From Parasponia andersonii (Eukaryota; Streptophyta; Magnoliopsida; Rosales; Cannabaceae), in contig JXTB01000132.1 in the NCBI GenBank assembly GCA_002914805.1, positions 405,303-469,302 of the forward strand: a DNA stretch of 64,000 bases. The letters are read 5' to 3'. The position numbers and the translations under genes are program-made. Each line of letters starts with the position of its first letter. Position 1 is the stretch's first letter. The notes under the pieces were generated by a model. That model saw nothing but the letters and a program-made list of their open reading frames with translations. It was not told the origin of the DNA and ran no database searches. Shown in pieces: positions 46,686 through 57,757 of the stretch.

Positions 46686-47875
46686 ATGGCAAGAGGGAGG
46701 GAAAGACCACAAGTCAGTCCAATAAATGCACCTGAAACACTCGACCTATGTAATTTTGTAGCTAACTTGCAACAATGACTCCAAGCTCAAAAAGAGGAGA
46801 TGAGAAACCTTCGTGAGCAACTAAGGCAACAATGCCAAGAAAATGCCAAATCTCAAGTGGAAGATGAAGAACCACTACCTCAAGAGGAAGAACCAGCACT
46901 ACCACCAGAACCTGTAATATCTAATCAACGTGTGGAATGCCAAGAACCACTTTATGAATGCTTCAGAAAGATGCGTCTTGTTGAGTTTGAAGGATTGATA
47001 GATCCTTTGGTGGCCGAAGAATGGTTGTCGTCAATCCAAATCATCCTAGATTTTATGAGCCTTAATGATCATGAAAAGGTGTTATGTGTGTTCTATGTCC
47101 TGAAGAAAGATACATGATATTGGTGGAAAACAGTCAAAATAAAAAGAAATGTCAGAGAAATGTCATGTGATGACTTCATCTATGAATTCAACCAAAAGTA
47201 CTATAATCGTATGGCGATGAGGGTCTAATAAAATGAATTCATTAACATCACACAAGGGAAAATGACAGTCACCGAGGCTGTACAAAAGTTCGAATAGCTT
47301 GCAAGACTGTGTCCCTATTTGGTAACCACTGAAGAGGAACGAGTAAGGAAGATGCTCGAAATGGTTCACCCTGAATTAGTAGTTGCTATTGATAGTGGCG
47401 ACAACCCACCAACTACAATTGCAGAATGTGTAGGAAGGGAACTTAGAGTAGAATATCGTCTTGCCCAAGCCAAGGAAGAACGACAAAAAAATTTGGAATC
47501 AAAGAAACCAACGTGGACAAGCTAAACCGATCAAGACAACAACCAAAAAGGATTTGGGATCTAGTCTGGCCATAAGAACTAGAACAACAACAATAATAAC
47601 CATAATAATTATAGTGGAAAGAAGATAATGAATAACTTTAGTGGCCAAAGAAACCAAAAAGGAGAGCCTCAACAGGAAAAGAAGGCCAAGGTAGATTTTC
47701 CATTGTGTCCTAAGTGTGGGAAGAAATACCTTGGGGAATATCGCTTTGGCTCAGACACCTGCTACCTTTGTGGCAAGGAGGGTCATTATGCGAAGAACTG
47801 CTACAGTAAACAGAATCAAGCTAACTTACCAACCACGTCTAAGTCGCAAGGACCTCAAATTCATAATATGTAAAT
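46686..47875 (+). pseudogene. gag remnant with zinc knuckle
   Basis: The start at 46686 opens MARGRERPQVSP, as is usual in this clade. The capsid-like block at 46950-47120 has DPLVAEEWLSSIQ and YVLKKD, and the next block near 47320-47520 has ERVRKMLEMVHPEL. A zinc knuckle (CYLCGKEGHYAKNC) lies at about 47758-47802. The gene is broken. Confidence 0.85.
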
Positions 47876-47979
47876 CAAACTTAAAAGACCCCAGATTGGT
47901 CAAGAAAGATTGGAAGTACCTCCAGAAATCACTACCCAAGTTTACGCCTTCACAAGAGAGGATGCAGATGTGGGAACTC

Positions 47980-50790
47980 TGATGTGGTCACAGGTCTGTT
48001 GTCTGTTGCCACTCAAAATGCGCATGTCTTGTTTGATTCTGGTGCTATGCATTATTTTGTGTCATATGTGTTTGCCAAAAAAATAGCTTGGAATAGTGAT
48101 AGAATGACTAGAACTTTAAATGTAGGTCTACCTTCAGAAGAAACTTTGACAACAAATTATTAGATAAGACATGTTCCATTAATTATAGCTACTAAGGAAT
48201 TGTATGCTGATCTAGTCGTCCTAGGACTGATTGATTATATTGTCATTCTAGGAATGGACTTCTTGGGAAGGTATAATACTAACATTAAATGTTGAAGTCG
48301 AAGGATAACGTTCAAACCTCTAGAAGAAGAAAAGTTCACTTATAATGGAGATACTAAGAAGCAACCTTGAGTGACGATCTCAGTAATGCAAGCAAAGAGA
48401 ATGTTGAGTAACGAGTGTCTGGGATATCTAGTTTATATTCTAGATAAGAGTATAGAAGAAAAGAAGAGGCCAGAAAATATAATCATCATCAAGGAGTACA
48501 TTGACGTGTTTCCCGATGATCTACCAGTACTACCGCCAGAGAGAGAAATTTCTTTTGAGATTGAATTACTGCCCGGTACTACCTTTATTTTCAAAGCACC
48601 TTATAGGATAGCACATGTTGAGCTTAAAGAGCTACAAACTCAACTACAAGAGTTGTTAGACAAGGGTTTCATCTGACTAAGTCACTCAACATGGGGCGCA
48701 CCTATGCTATTCATGAAGAAGAAGGATGGAACATTCAGAATGTGCATTGACTATAGAGAATTGAATAAGGCGACCATAAAGAATAAATATCTTTTTCCAA
48801 GGATAGATGACTTGTTTGATCAACTAAAAGGAGCTACAGTTTCCTCAAAGATTGATTTACAATCGGGCTATCATCAACTGAGAATTAAAGAGAGTGATAT
48901 TTCGAAGTCTGCCTTTCGAATGTGATATAGGCATTATGAGTTCTTAGTGATACCTTTTGGGCTAACTAATGCTCCCGCAACATTTATGGACCCCATGAAT
49001 AGAGTGTTCAAGGAATACTTAGACAAATTTATCATAGTCTTTATCAATGACATTTTGATTTACTCAAGGTCTCTAGAGGAACACGAACAACACTTCAGAC
49101 TCGTATTATAGAAGTTAAGGGAACACTGCCTCTACGCCAAATTCTCCAAGAGCAAATTCTGGCTCGATCAAGTCTATTTCTTAGGACATATGGTTGCAAA
49201 AGAAGGAGTTGCCATAGATCCTTCGATGATAGAGGCAGTGAATAATTGGCCAGCACCCAAAATTGTGACTGAAGTGAGGAGCTTTTTGGGATTAGTTGGC
49301 TATTACCGAAGATTTGTAAAAGGATTTTTAAAGCTCACTGCACCCCTCATGGCCCTTACAAAAAAAGGGAAGAAATATGAATGGACAGAGAAATGTGAAA
49401 AAAAAAAGCTTTCAAGAGTTGAAGAATAAGCTTACCAGTGCACCTATACTTACCATCCTATCAAACGAAGGATAGTTCGACATTTATAGTGGTGCATCAA
49501 ATTTGGGACTAGGAGCAGTACTAATGCAAAATGGAAAGTCGTGGCATATGATTCTCTATAACTAAAGGAGCACGAGAAAAACTACTCAACTCATGATCTA
49601 AAACTTGCTGCTGTAGTATTCGATCTCAAACTTTGGTGATATTACTTATACGGGGCTCAATGTCGAATCTATACTGACCATAATAGCCTGAAGTACATAT
49701 TCACACAGAAAGAATTGAACATGAGGCAGTGTAGATGGCTTGAGTTAGTGAAGGATTATAATTGTGAAATCTTGTACCATCCAAGTAAGGTAAACAGAGT
49801 TGCAGATGCACTAAGAAGAAAAACAACTTCAACACTGATGCCAATAAAAGCCTTATCTAAGCCCTTATAAAAAGATATAAACAATATCAGTTTAGAGTTA
49901 ATAATCGATAAATTATCTATATTAATTCTTAAATCAAACATTTTTGAAAAGATGAAGGAGGAAACTCAAGAACTCGATCCTGTCTTAGTACGAATTAAGG
50001 AAGACATTGCAGAAAGAAAACAGATCGAGTTTAGTCTTTCTTTTGACGGAATTCTTAAGCTAAATGGTAGATTATACATACCCAATGATGCCAAAATAAG
50101 GAATCAATTTCTTTCTAAGGCACATGAGACCACTTATTCTGTCTATCCTGGTGTGACAAAGATGTATAAGGATCCAAAGGAACACTTTTAGTGGAATAAA
50201 ATGAAAACTGATATTGCCAAGTACATACAAAGGTGCTTAACGTGTTAAAAAGTCAAAGCTGAATACAAGCGACCTGCTGGAGAATTGCAACCAATTGAAA
50301 TTCCATAGTAGAAATGGGAGAAAATTCTATGGATTTTTGTGGTTGGATTACCAAGAACGCCGAAAGGATATGATGCAATATGGGTGATTGTGAATCGACT
50401 TACTAAATCTGCACATTTTCTACCAATGAAAATCTCTTACTCATTGGAAAAATTAGCTGAATTATACGTGGCTAAGATAGTCAGACTACATGGAATACCA
50501 TAAAATATTATTTCTGATCGTGACAGTCGATTCACCTCCATTTTTTGGAGAAAATTCTAACAAGCCTTAGATACAAAGCTAAATTTTAGCATGGCTTTCT
50601 ATCCTCAAACTGATAGGCGGTTAGAATGAACTATCCAAACTTTAGAGGATGTGCTTAGGGCATGTGTTATGGACTTTAAAGGAGCATGGAATAAGAAGCT
50701 TCCATTGATAGAATTCTCCTACAATAAAAATTATCATGCCTCTATCAAGGCAACACCTTATGAAGCACTTTATGAGAGAAGATGCAGATC
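47980..50790 (+). pseudogene. pol remnant: protease, RT, RNase H, integrase N-terminal half
   Basis: The protease motif (LFDSGA) lies near 48030. Reverse transcriptase spans about 48480-49330 ([28 protein letters not shown], and [18 protein letters not shown] at its end). RNase H follows to about 49830. The integrase zinc finger lies near 50100-50280 (AHETTYSVYPGVTKMYKD), and the core runs to 50790. It is truncated at the inversion breakpoint and broken elsewhere. Confidence 0.85.
50461..50790 (+). repeat. Inversion-breakpoint duplication G, right copy
   Basis: This is the reverse complement of 29419-29747. It starts ATTATACGTGGC and ends GATGCAGATC, where it overlaps MULE sequence by ATC. 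Confidence 0.8.
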
Positions 50791-51030
50791 ATCTCTCGAA
50801 TTTTATTCTTAATAAAGGTCCCGTCTACACAAAGCACTAGACGATTTATGGCTCTAAATCCTCTAATGCACACCCCTAAAGAGAAGAAAAATTACTTTAA
50901 ATGACCTATATCATCTGTCTCTAAATGAGTAATTGTTCCTTCATTCTTTTTCTCTAACATATACAAAAATTATGGTAACTACTGATATGATGCTTCGGGC
51001 GTCCCTTTAACATAAAAGCCTTTTTCCTAT
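50788..51030 (-). repeat. Inversion-breakpoint duplication M, right copy
   Basis: This is the reverse complement of 29746-29988, the start of the MULE catalytic region. The MULE N-terminal region continues rightward from here. Confidence 0.8.
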
Positions 51031-51845
51031 ACCTCCAAACCTAAGTATACTTCATATTAATACCATATTTAACATGAAAATCTTCTATTATTTGATGAGG
51101 CAGATAATTAGGTTTACTATCAGTGTATTTTCTATTGATACATTGTCAAACAAGTCATGGTGCTGCTTAGTAGTTGTTCTTATGCCTTATTGCCAATGTA
51201 TATTTATAAGTAAAGATATAAGTACGTATCTCAAACATATCTGACTTCTCTAACTTTCTACCTCTTAAGTGCTAATAACATTTGTCATCTGTACAGGTTA
51301 TATACTATGTATCTTTCTCTGACTTTTTCACCTTGAATTCAAAATTTTTTTGCATTACAAGTAAATACACCTTTGTCTTCAATTCAAATTTATTCTCAAA
51401 TAATTGACCCACCTTTATTGTCCCTATACTAGCACCAGATGATGAAGAAAAACTTGAGTCAACAGCAGCATTCTCACTTCCTGGTACATCTTCATCACGA
51501 AATATTAGACTGCTTCATTTTTGCTCATGTTCTAATATTCTATCTTTTCGCACATGACTACTTGAAGTGCCAGGTGTCTTACTGCTTTATTTGCCTCTAC
51601 TTGTTCCTGTATAACAACTTGTAATTTCTATTTCTCATGTGCAATATCAACTTTCTCTCTGCGCATCAATTGGAACATAGTGTCATAATTGTCATTATTA
51701 CAACCATCACTTGATCTTGAATGATCGTCATTAGAGTTCAAGTTCATCTTTTCATCATAAAAAGCATTTGCCTTTCTTAAATGCATGGCATTTTCCCCCC
51801 AATCATTCAACTGCTCATGTATCTCACTATAATTATTTGCTACAA

Positions 51846-52006
51846 CACAAATTATTAGAACTTGACTATTAGTGAGTTCTACCAGATGATATGGACTCAG
51901 ATCATATAGCTAAAGTTTGGTGTGAGCACAAATTATTAGAACTTGACTATTAGTGAGTTCTACCAGATGATATGGACTCAGATCATATAGCTAAAGTTTG
52001 GTGTGA
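51846..52006. repeat. 81-bp tandem duplication in the MULE linker
   Basis: 51846-51926 is repeated at 51927-52006. I found no difference over 80 bp. The period is exactly 27 codons, so the frame is unaffected. It is a recent event inside an otherwise old element. Confidence 0.9.
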
Positions 52007-52499
52007 TGATCGTCATTTTCCTCCTCCGCTATTTCAGGCACACATGATTGTATTTAATTGTACCCATCGGCCACAACATTCGGACTACACCTTTCTAACA
52101 TGATTATATACAAAGGTTTACAGTGCTGAAAAGAGATGAAAGACTCATCAAGCCGAATTTCAACATCGGCATCATTGATAAGGATTATTAGTGGAAGCAT
52201 AACATCATCCATCTTGTAAAGAACTTTGAGTTTTAAATCAAAACGGCTTTTTTTGGTACCAATAACCTCATATAAACGGTCCACAAGACTTGTGTAACTA
52301 ATATTCTTTGAAACAACTATTTCCTTACGTTTTTCTATTAAAAAGCCAATGATCTTTCTCCTCGTTATATTTCTAATCTCATTCATACATCATTATGATG
52401 TTAACACGTGAATAATCTGCAATAGGTAAAAAGATCAATATAAAAGAAAAATAAATCAAAATATGAAGGAATAAAAATAAAATTTTAAAAAAACTTATC

Positions 52500-52830
52500 T
52501 CTATCAAACTTGTATCGAATAACATCGAAAAATATTTTCGACGACAACTCGATGCCTATCGAAGTATTTTAAAAAAAATACAAATTACATCTATGTTGAA
52601 ATGCCATCGAAATAGCATTGAAAAATATTGAATTTCAATACACATCATAGAAATTCATCGAAGTCAGTTTTAATTTCTTTCTCTAAAACATAATCGAATT
52701 ACATCGAAATGCATCGAAAAAAATCGACAATCGAATAGTCATCGAAATTCATTGAAGTTTCCAGTTTTAAATTTTTTTTCTACAAAAAATAATTGAATTA
52801 TATCGAAATACATCGAAAAATTTGATAATC
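52500..52830. repeat. Degenerate ATCGAA-rich repeats near the MULE 5' end
   Basis: The word CATCGAAA and relatives recur more than a dozen times, with a longer period of about 98 bp (near 52660 and 52758, both with a CAGTTTTAA start). Subterminal repeats of this kind are often transposase-binding regions in DNA transposons. That role is inferred here. Confidence 0.6.
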
Positions 52831-53354
52831 ATAGTGGGTTTTACCTAAAGCTGGAGTAATTTATCTAAAATTGACCTAAATTCAAATTTTTTGGCGCAAG
52901 TCAACCTCAAAACATATAAATATTCATATTTAAACTATTTTAAACAATGCCCATAACATTAAAACATAAAAATCACTTATCTATTTGAAGATTCCTTCTT
53001 TGTTCTTTGGGTTTACAGTATACTTTGTGGAGACGTCTTTTTCTCTTTATTTTTGATGTCCAGTACCTTTATATGAGTTTCTATGAATACCGATTTAGCT
53101 TTTTTTATTTTCAAAAGAAGAGAAAAAGAGGGTTGAAGATTAAGGAAGCCTAAACAAAGAGAAAAGGAAAAATTTGGGGGTAATTAAGTCATTTCAAGGG
53201 GATGTAATCATATTTTTTAAACAATTTTTAGGTGAGTCATATGCTTGTAAATAGCGCGTGTTTATGGCATATTTAATGAAATTTCTCTTTTGTATTCATT
53301 ATTTTAATAGTTTTAGAGTAGTATTATGACAAACTATCGTAAAAAAAAAAGAAA

Positions 53355-53445
53355 AATTTTAATGATGTGGCATTATATCATTTGTTAATGTATGGTTTAT
53401 AAACTACTCATTACTTATCACCTAAATTGCCATATCATTAAAATT
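53355..53445. repeat. Small hairpin, possible MITE remnant
   Basis: AATTTTAATGATGTGGCATT at 53355-53374 pairs imperfectly with AATTGCCATATCATTAAAATT ending at 53445, leaving a loop of about 48 bp. No clear target duplication is seen. The rest of 53290-54200 is AT-rich intergenic DNA without a gene. Confidence 0.5.
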
Positions 53446-54213
53446 ATTTTGACAAGATAACTTGTAAAGATATTTAGTATTTTGTATAGTTTTTAACTTC
53501 AAATTAAGTAAATTGCCCTACACAAGGGAACCTTTTCTCTTTTTTTTTTCACAAAAGTTAATCACTTAAAAATGCTCTGAGTTTTAACTTTTTAGTAGAA
53601 AAAATTTCTAACTTTTAAATGTCTGTAAAATAATACATTTACTTTTAAATTTTCGTAAAATAATGTCACGATTTTTAAAATTTTGCAAATTAATACTTTG
53701 ATATTTACGATTTCTATAAATTAATACTCTTAGTTTTTATTTTCTTTATATATTTATACTATGAGCAAATTAAAAGATGCGAACATATCTTATTAACTTT
53801 TTTTTTGCAATTAACTATTTTATCTCTCGTTTTGATGTTTCACTTTTTTAAAAAAATAAAAAGTGAAATAAACTAATTACAAATTTTTTTTATAAATTTT
53901 ATGATTTTTTAGTAAATTTTAATTAAGTTGATGATAACTATTATCATCTTTTTATTATTAAATCAATTAATCGAGTATTAAAATTATAAATATATATGAA
54001 TTTCAGATATTAGGATATTAATTTATAAAAATTTTAATTGTCAATATATTAATTTAATGAATAGAAAAATGAAAGTATTATTTAGTAGAAATTCAAAAAT
54101 TAAAATATTATTTTATAAAAATTTAAAAAAAAAATAATATTATTTTACGGGCAATCAAAATCAAAATTAAAACTTTCAAAGTATCATGAAAAAGCAATCA
54201 AAATTCGAAAGCA

Positions 54214-54221
54214 CCGCCAAA
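54214..54221 (-). promoter_or_regulatory. Possible E2F site upstream of NDC80
   Basis: TTTGGCGG on the minus strand fits the plant E2F consensus TTTSSCGS and lies 30 bp before the start codon. NDC80 is a cell-cycle gene, so E2F control would make sense. A single 8-bp match is weak evidence, and the site may lie in the 5' UTR. Confidence 0.3.
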
Positions 54222-54250
54222 CCCCGAAGAGAGCGAGCGAGAGAGAGAGC

Positions 54251-57200
54251 ATGAGAGGCCGCCGTCCGAAGGAGTCGTTGGCACAGCCACCGCCGACGCC
54301 ACTGGACCACCACATCCTCTACCACCGCCAGCAGCCGCCGCGCGATTCCGACGCAAGCTTCGCGAGTAGCCGCCCTTCATCCGTCGGCCTCGGCCGCTCG
54401 ACCAACGCCACCTTCGACCAATACAAAGACCACCGCTACCAGTCCTCCGCCGTCTCCACCGTCAACGCTTACCTCTCCTCTCACTCCTCCCCCGCTCTCT
54501 CCCTAAAACTCCCCTTCCCCTCCGCCAAAGACATAACCCAAACCCTAAATTTCCTCATGTCCCGCCTCGATTTCCCCTCCCAGAAGCTCGACGACGATCT
54601 CCCCTTCCTCCTGAGATCCCTCAATTACCCTTTCAAGCTCAACAAGTCCATCCTTAGATCCCCCGGGACACCTCACCAGTGGCCCACCTTCCTCGCCATC
54701 ATCCACTGGCTGGTCCAGGTTGCCATGTTTAACGACCATCTCGGCTCCGATTCCACCGCGTCGTTCGCCGATCGTAACCCGCTGCACTCCTACTCGCTCG
54801 ACAGCTACTCGCATTACATAACTGGGGATGACGACACGGTGGAGTCGCTGGACCGCGAGTGGCTGGAGAAGCTGGAGAGGGAGAGGGAGAATTCCTCCGA
54901 GGCGGCCAAGGCGTTGGAGGCGAGTGTGAGGGAACTCGAGGCGAAGATCGAGGGGATGAAGGCGGAGCCGTCGCGGATGGAGGTGCTGGAGAAGGAGAAG
55001 GGGGTGCTGGAAGAGGACGTGACCAAGTTTCATGAGATGATCGAGAAGTTTAGGGAGAAGATTGCGGAAGTGGAGAGGGATTTTGGTGGAAAGGAGAAGG
55101 AATTGGAGGAGAAAGTGACGAACAAGGATAGGATTTGTGAAGAGAATGAGGAGTTGAAGAAGAGGGTGGAGCTTCAGGCCTTTAATCCGAGAGATGTGGA
55201 GAGAATGAAGAGGGAGTTGCAGGCTACAGAGAGGGACATCGGCGAGGCTGAGCTTGCAAGGAATTCGTGGGAGGAGAAGTCTTGGGATCTCGACGCCACG
55301 CTTGGACGCAAGTCTAAGGAGCTTGAAACCCTTGCAATGGAGTGCAACCAAGCCATGAGGAGGTCTGTCATCCTAATATCCTAAGTTATTGAATTACTCT
55401 GCATAGACTGATTGGATTTATGAGTACGCGTTCACCTTGAAACTTGGCATTTTCCAAAATTTCATAAAATACTAATAAATTGACATATTGCACTTTGGAC
55501 AATTATTATTATTATTGTTAGTCTAATACTTATATCTGGCAAATGGGCTGCTTAGATAGTTAAGAAATGTGTCTAGTTTTATCCGTTGGATTGGTGACCA
55601 AGGAGCAAAGTACGTACTACTTAATCTCTAGAGCATATTGTTTCATGGTGTTTTCTGTGCTTTTGCAGTAAAGGAAATTAAAGGATTTTGCCATTTCTTA
55701 AGGTTTATCAGCAATATGCAACTTAAAAACCAGACAAAGAGTTCAAAACCTTATCTTAAAAACTAGACTAGTTATTATTGTTCTTATTTTTTGGAAGTCG
55801 AACTAATTACAAATCCTAGTACGTAACTTAAGCTTAAGATGTTATCATTTGTTTGCCTGCCAGCTATATGATTCTCACTTTGCCATTCTGAGCAATTCTT
55901 TTTGCGCTGCTGGTGCTAGGTTAAAATTTGGGGAGGGTTTTCAGTATGCCTTAAATGCCAAAGGCTCTACACCTGCTGAGGTAATGGGTGCTGACTATAA
56001 ATCAATGATAAAGCCTGCACTTACTTCTTTGGCTGAAGATATAAACAAGAATTCTATGACAAAATTGGAAGAGTTGATCGCCCTTCAACAACAGTCGAGT
56101 GAAATTGCAGCAAAGATTGAGGGAAAAAGAAATATTCTGGCTAGACTTGAAGCACGTATCAATGAAGTAAGTGCACCAGAACTAGAGATACCACATTATG
56201 ATTTGACAATCACATGTCCTTTTTCTTGGTGTAATATGATACTATCTTGTTTTGGTGAATATGTGGCTGTGTTATGTAAATGAGTAAATAGAGGTTGTAA
56301 TGACTTAGTAATGTGAAGAAAAAGTTATGAAAACGTGATTGCTAGTGGTGTGATGGTCATCTCATTGTTCTCTTAATATGTTTATTCAACAGCGTCTCCA
56401 ACATGACCTGTCTTTTTTGGTGCTTTTTTTGTTTTTCCCGAATTCTGTACTATTTATTGGAGCAGTTTCAGTAGAGAGGAATTTTGTTCTTTAGCTTTTC
56501 TAAGATAATTTATTTGGTGGCATAAACTATCTGTATGTCAGGTGGAAGGTCAACTGCAGTTGTTGAAGAATGAAACTCAGGAGTACACCTATAGATGTGC
56601 AGCAGAAGCCAAAAAGATCATGGAGGACTTCGAAATGGAGGCTCATAACTTGGATCTTGTAGAAAGAGAAGCAGCAGACATTCTGAAGGTAGCTCTTCAT
56701 CTCTAAATTATACTTTTAAATTTAAGATTTTGATATAGCTCTGGAATGTCAAAATGTTTGTGGTTGAACATGTGACAGACAGGAAACAATAGTTGTTTAA
56801 AATATTAAAAGCAGTGAGTTATTTATTTCATTTATGGTTCTGCCGAAAAGAAAAACTAAAACAAAAACATCTCATTGCAATAAACTTCTCCAAATGCACC
56901 ATAGTTCGTACAATTGAAAGTTACCGAGCTTTATGCTATTTTATGTTTCTATCTTTGCTCTCTTTCTCTGCTCACTCTTCGAGGAGTGGTGGTGGGGAGG
57001 GGGGAACTGAGCTCTAGGCACACTGTTTTTGAGCTTATAAGCTTGACGATTTAGCTTCTTATGGCTTGGTCTGCAAGGTTTGTTAATGTGGATTTGACGA
57101 TTTGCATAGCAACTTCAGTGTAGTGTGTTATCGTCTGGTCTGCGTTGTGACCATTTCTGTGCAAATAGGTTGGAGAGAAGTAATCAATTTCTTGATATAG

Positions 57201-57757
57201 GGTGGAGCATTTTCTATCTTAGAAAGAATTTATTGATGTGCTTTAACATTTCTGAAGAATGTTAAATGCCAATTCATTGCATTCTTTCCAGGGTTTTATA
57301 ATGTTTTCATATTATTTTTTTCGCTTGCTTTTGTTGTTAATTTATATTTTTTGCAGCTTGGGCATATGTTTCATGCCCCTTCAAGCACCAAAATGATAAA
57401 ATTTACTTATCAGGGATGGGCTGTGTCCTCAGTTGTTATTGCATCATGCTACATATCATCACCCCAACTCAAGTGTCAAACATGTTCCAATGAACTTCCA
57501 TTTTTCTTTTTTTTTTTTTTGTGTAGACCTCAAAACTGAAGTTGCAGGAAGCAATCAAACAAAGTGAAGCAGAGATTCAGATGTGCGCTTTTGAACTCAT
57601 AGCACTAGTTGATTCAGTTTCAAAATACAAAGAGCATATGCAGTCCAAGCTTTTGGAAATGAAAAATGATGTCTCGGAAACTGCTGCTGCTTTATCAGAT
57701 GCTTACAAAGGCTCCTGGCCGCCCAAATTCGGTACAGTTTCTAATGCAAATAACTAA
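54251..57757 (+). CDS. NDC80: Kinetochore protein NDC80 homolog (HEC1)
   Basis: NDC80 is the microtubule-binding subunit of the outer-kinetochore Ndc80 complex (with NUF2, SPC24 and SPC25) and links spindle microtubules to centromeres in mitosis and meiosis. Four exons fit GT-AG rules: 54251-55362, 55920-56166, 56542-56688 and 57527-57757. They give 578 residues, close to other plant NDC80 proteins (near 570). Residues 1-60 form a basic tail with RRPKES and RPSSVG, possible Aurora kinase targets. Residues about 62-162 form the calponin-homology domain (SAKDITQTLNFLMSRLDFPS, HQWPTFLAIIHWLVQVAMF). A coiled coil follows from about 185 onwards, and the plant block NAKGSTPAEVMGADYKS sits at the start of exon 2. 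No breaks are seen. The first exon is strikingly GC-rich against its AT-rich surroundings. It is probably intact and expressed in dividing cells. Confidence 0.95.

Larger units (their letters stand above)
43033..50790 (+). mobile_element. 5' part of the split Ty3-gypsy element (Tekay/Del type)
   Basis: The order is LTR (43033-45580), tRNA-Met primer site, a leader of 1.1 kb, gag with zinc knuckle, protease, reverse transcriptase, RNase H and integrase, cut at 50790 within integrase where reversed MULE sequence begins. There is no 3' LTR on this side. The missing 3' part is the minus-strand block 25182-29747. Together they give the full gene order of a long-LTR chromovirus. It is broken with many breaks. 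Confidence 0.85.
50788..53290 (-). pseudogene. MULE transposase, N-terminal part and 5' end
   Basis: On the minus strand the N-terminal domain (52386 down to 52054) starts MNEIRNITRRK and has the pattern SYTSLVDRLYEVIG, KVLYKMDDVMLP and DADVEIRL, usual for plant MULE N-termini. A variable acidic linker follows (51810-51430). Then comes the MuDR DNA-binding block at about 51420-51290 (FELKTKVYLLVMQKNFEFKVKK), and the catalytic region starts at 51030 and is cut at 50788. Several frame breaks are present. The 5' terminus is probably near 53290, but no inverted repeat could be confirmed. The rest of the gene is at 29746-30335. Confidence 0.75.

Noticed and set aside
17455-50790. Treating the three gypsy fragments as three separate insertions
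   Set aside because: The fragments at 25182-29747 and 43033-50790 are complementary, overlap by 329 bp, share bases against the third copy and have matching target duplications after re-inversion, so two elements suffice.
29419-51030. Explaining the mirrored gypsy/MULE joints by a gypsy insertion with a 243-bp target duplication
   Set aside because: Target duplications of this superfamily are about 5 bp, and the two joints are in opposite orientation, which insertion alone does not give.
54545-55351. Long open frame of 268 codons on the minus strand
   Set aside because: It is the antisense shadow of the GC-rich first exon of NDC80. Its product is a low-complexity leucine- and histidine-rich string.
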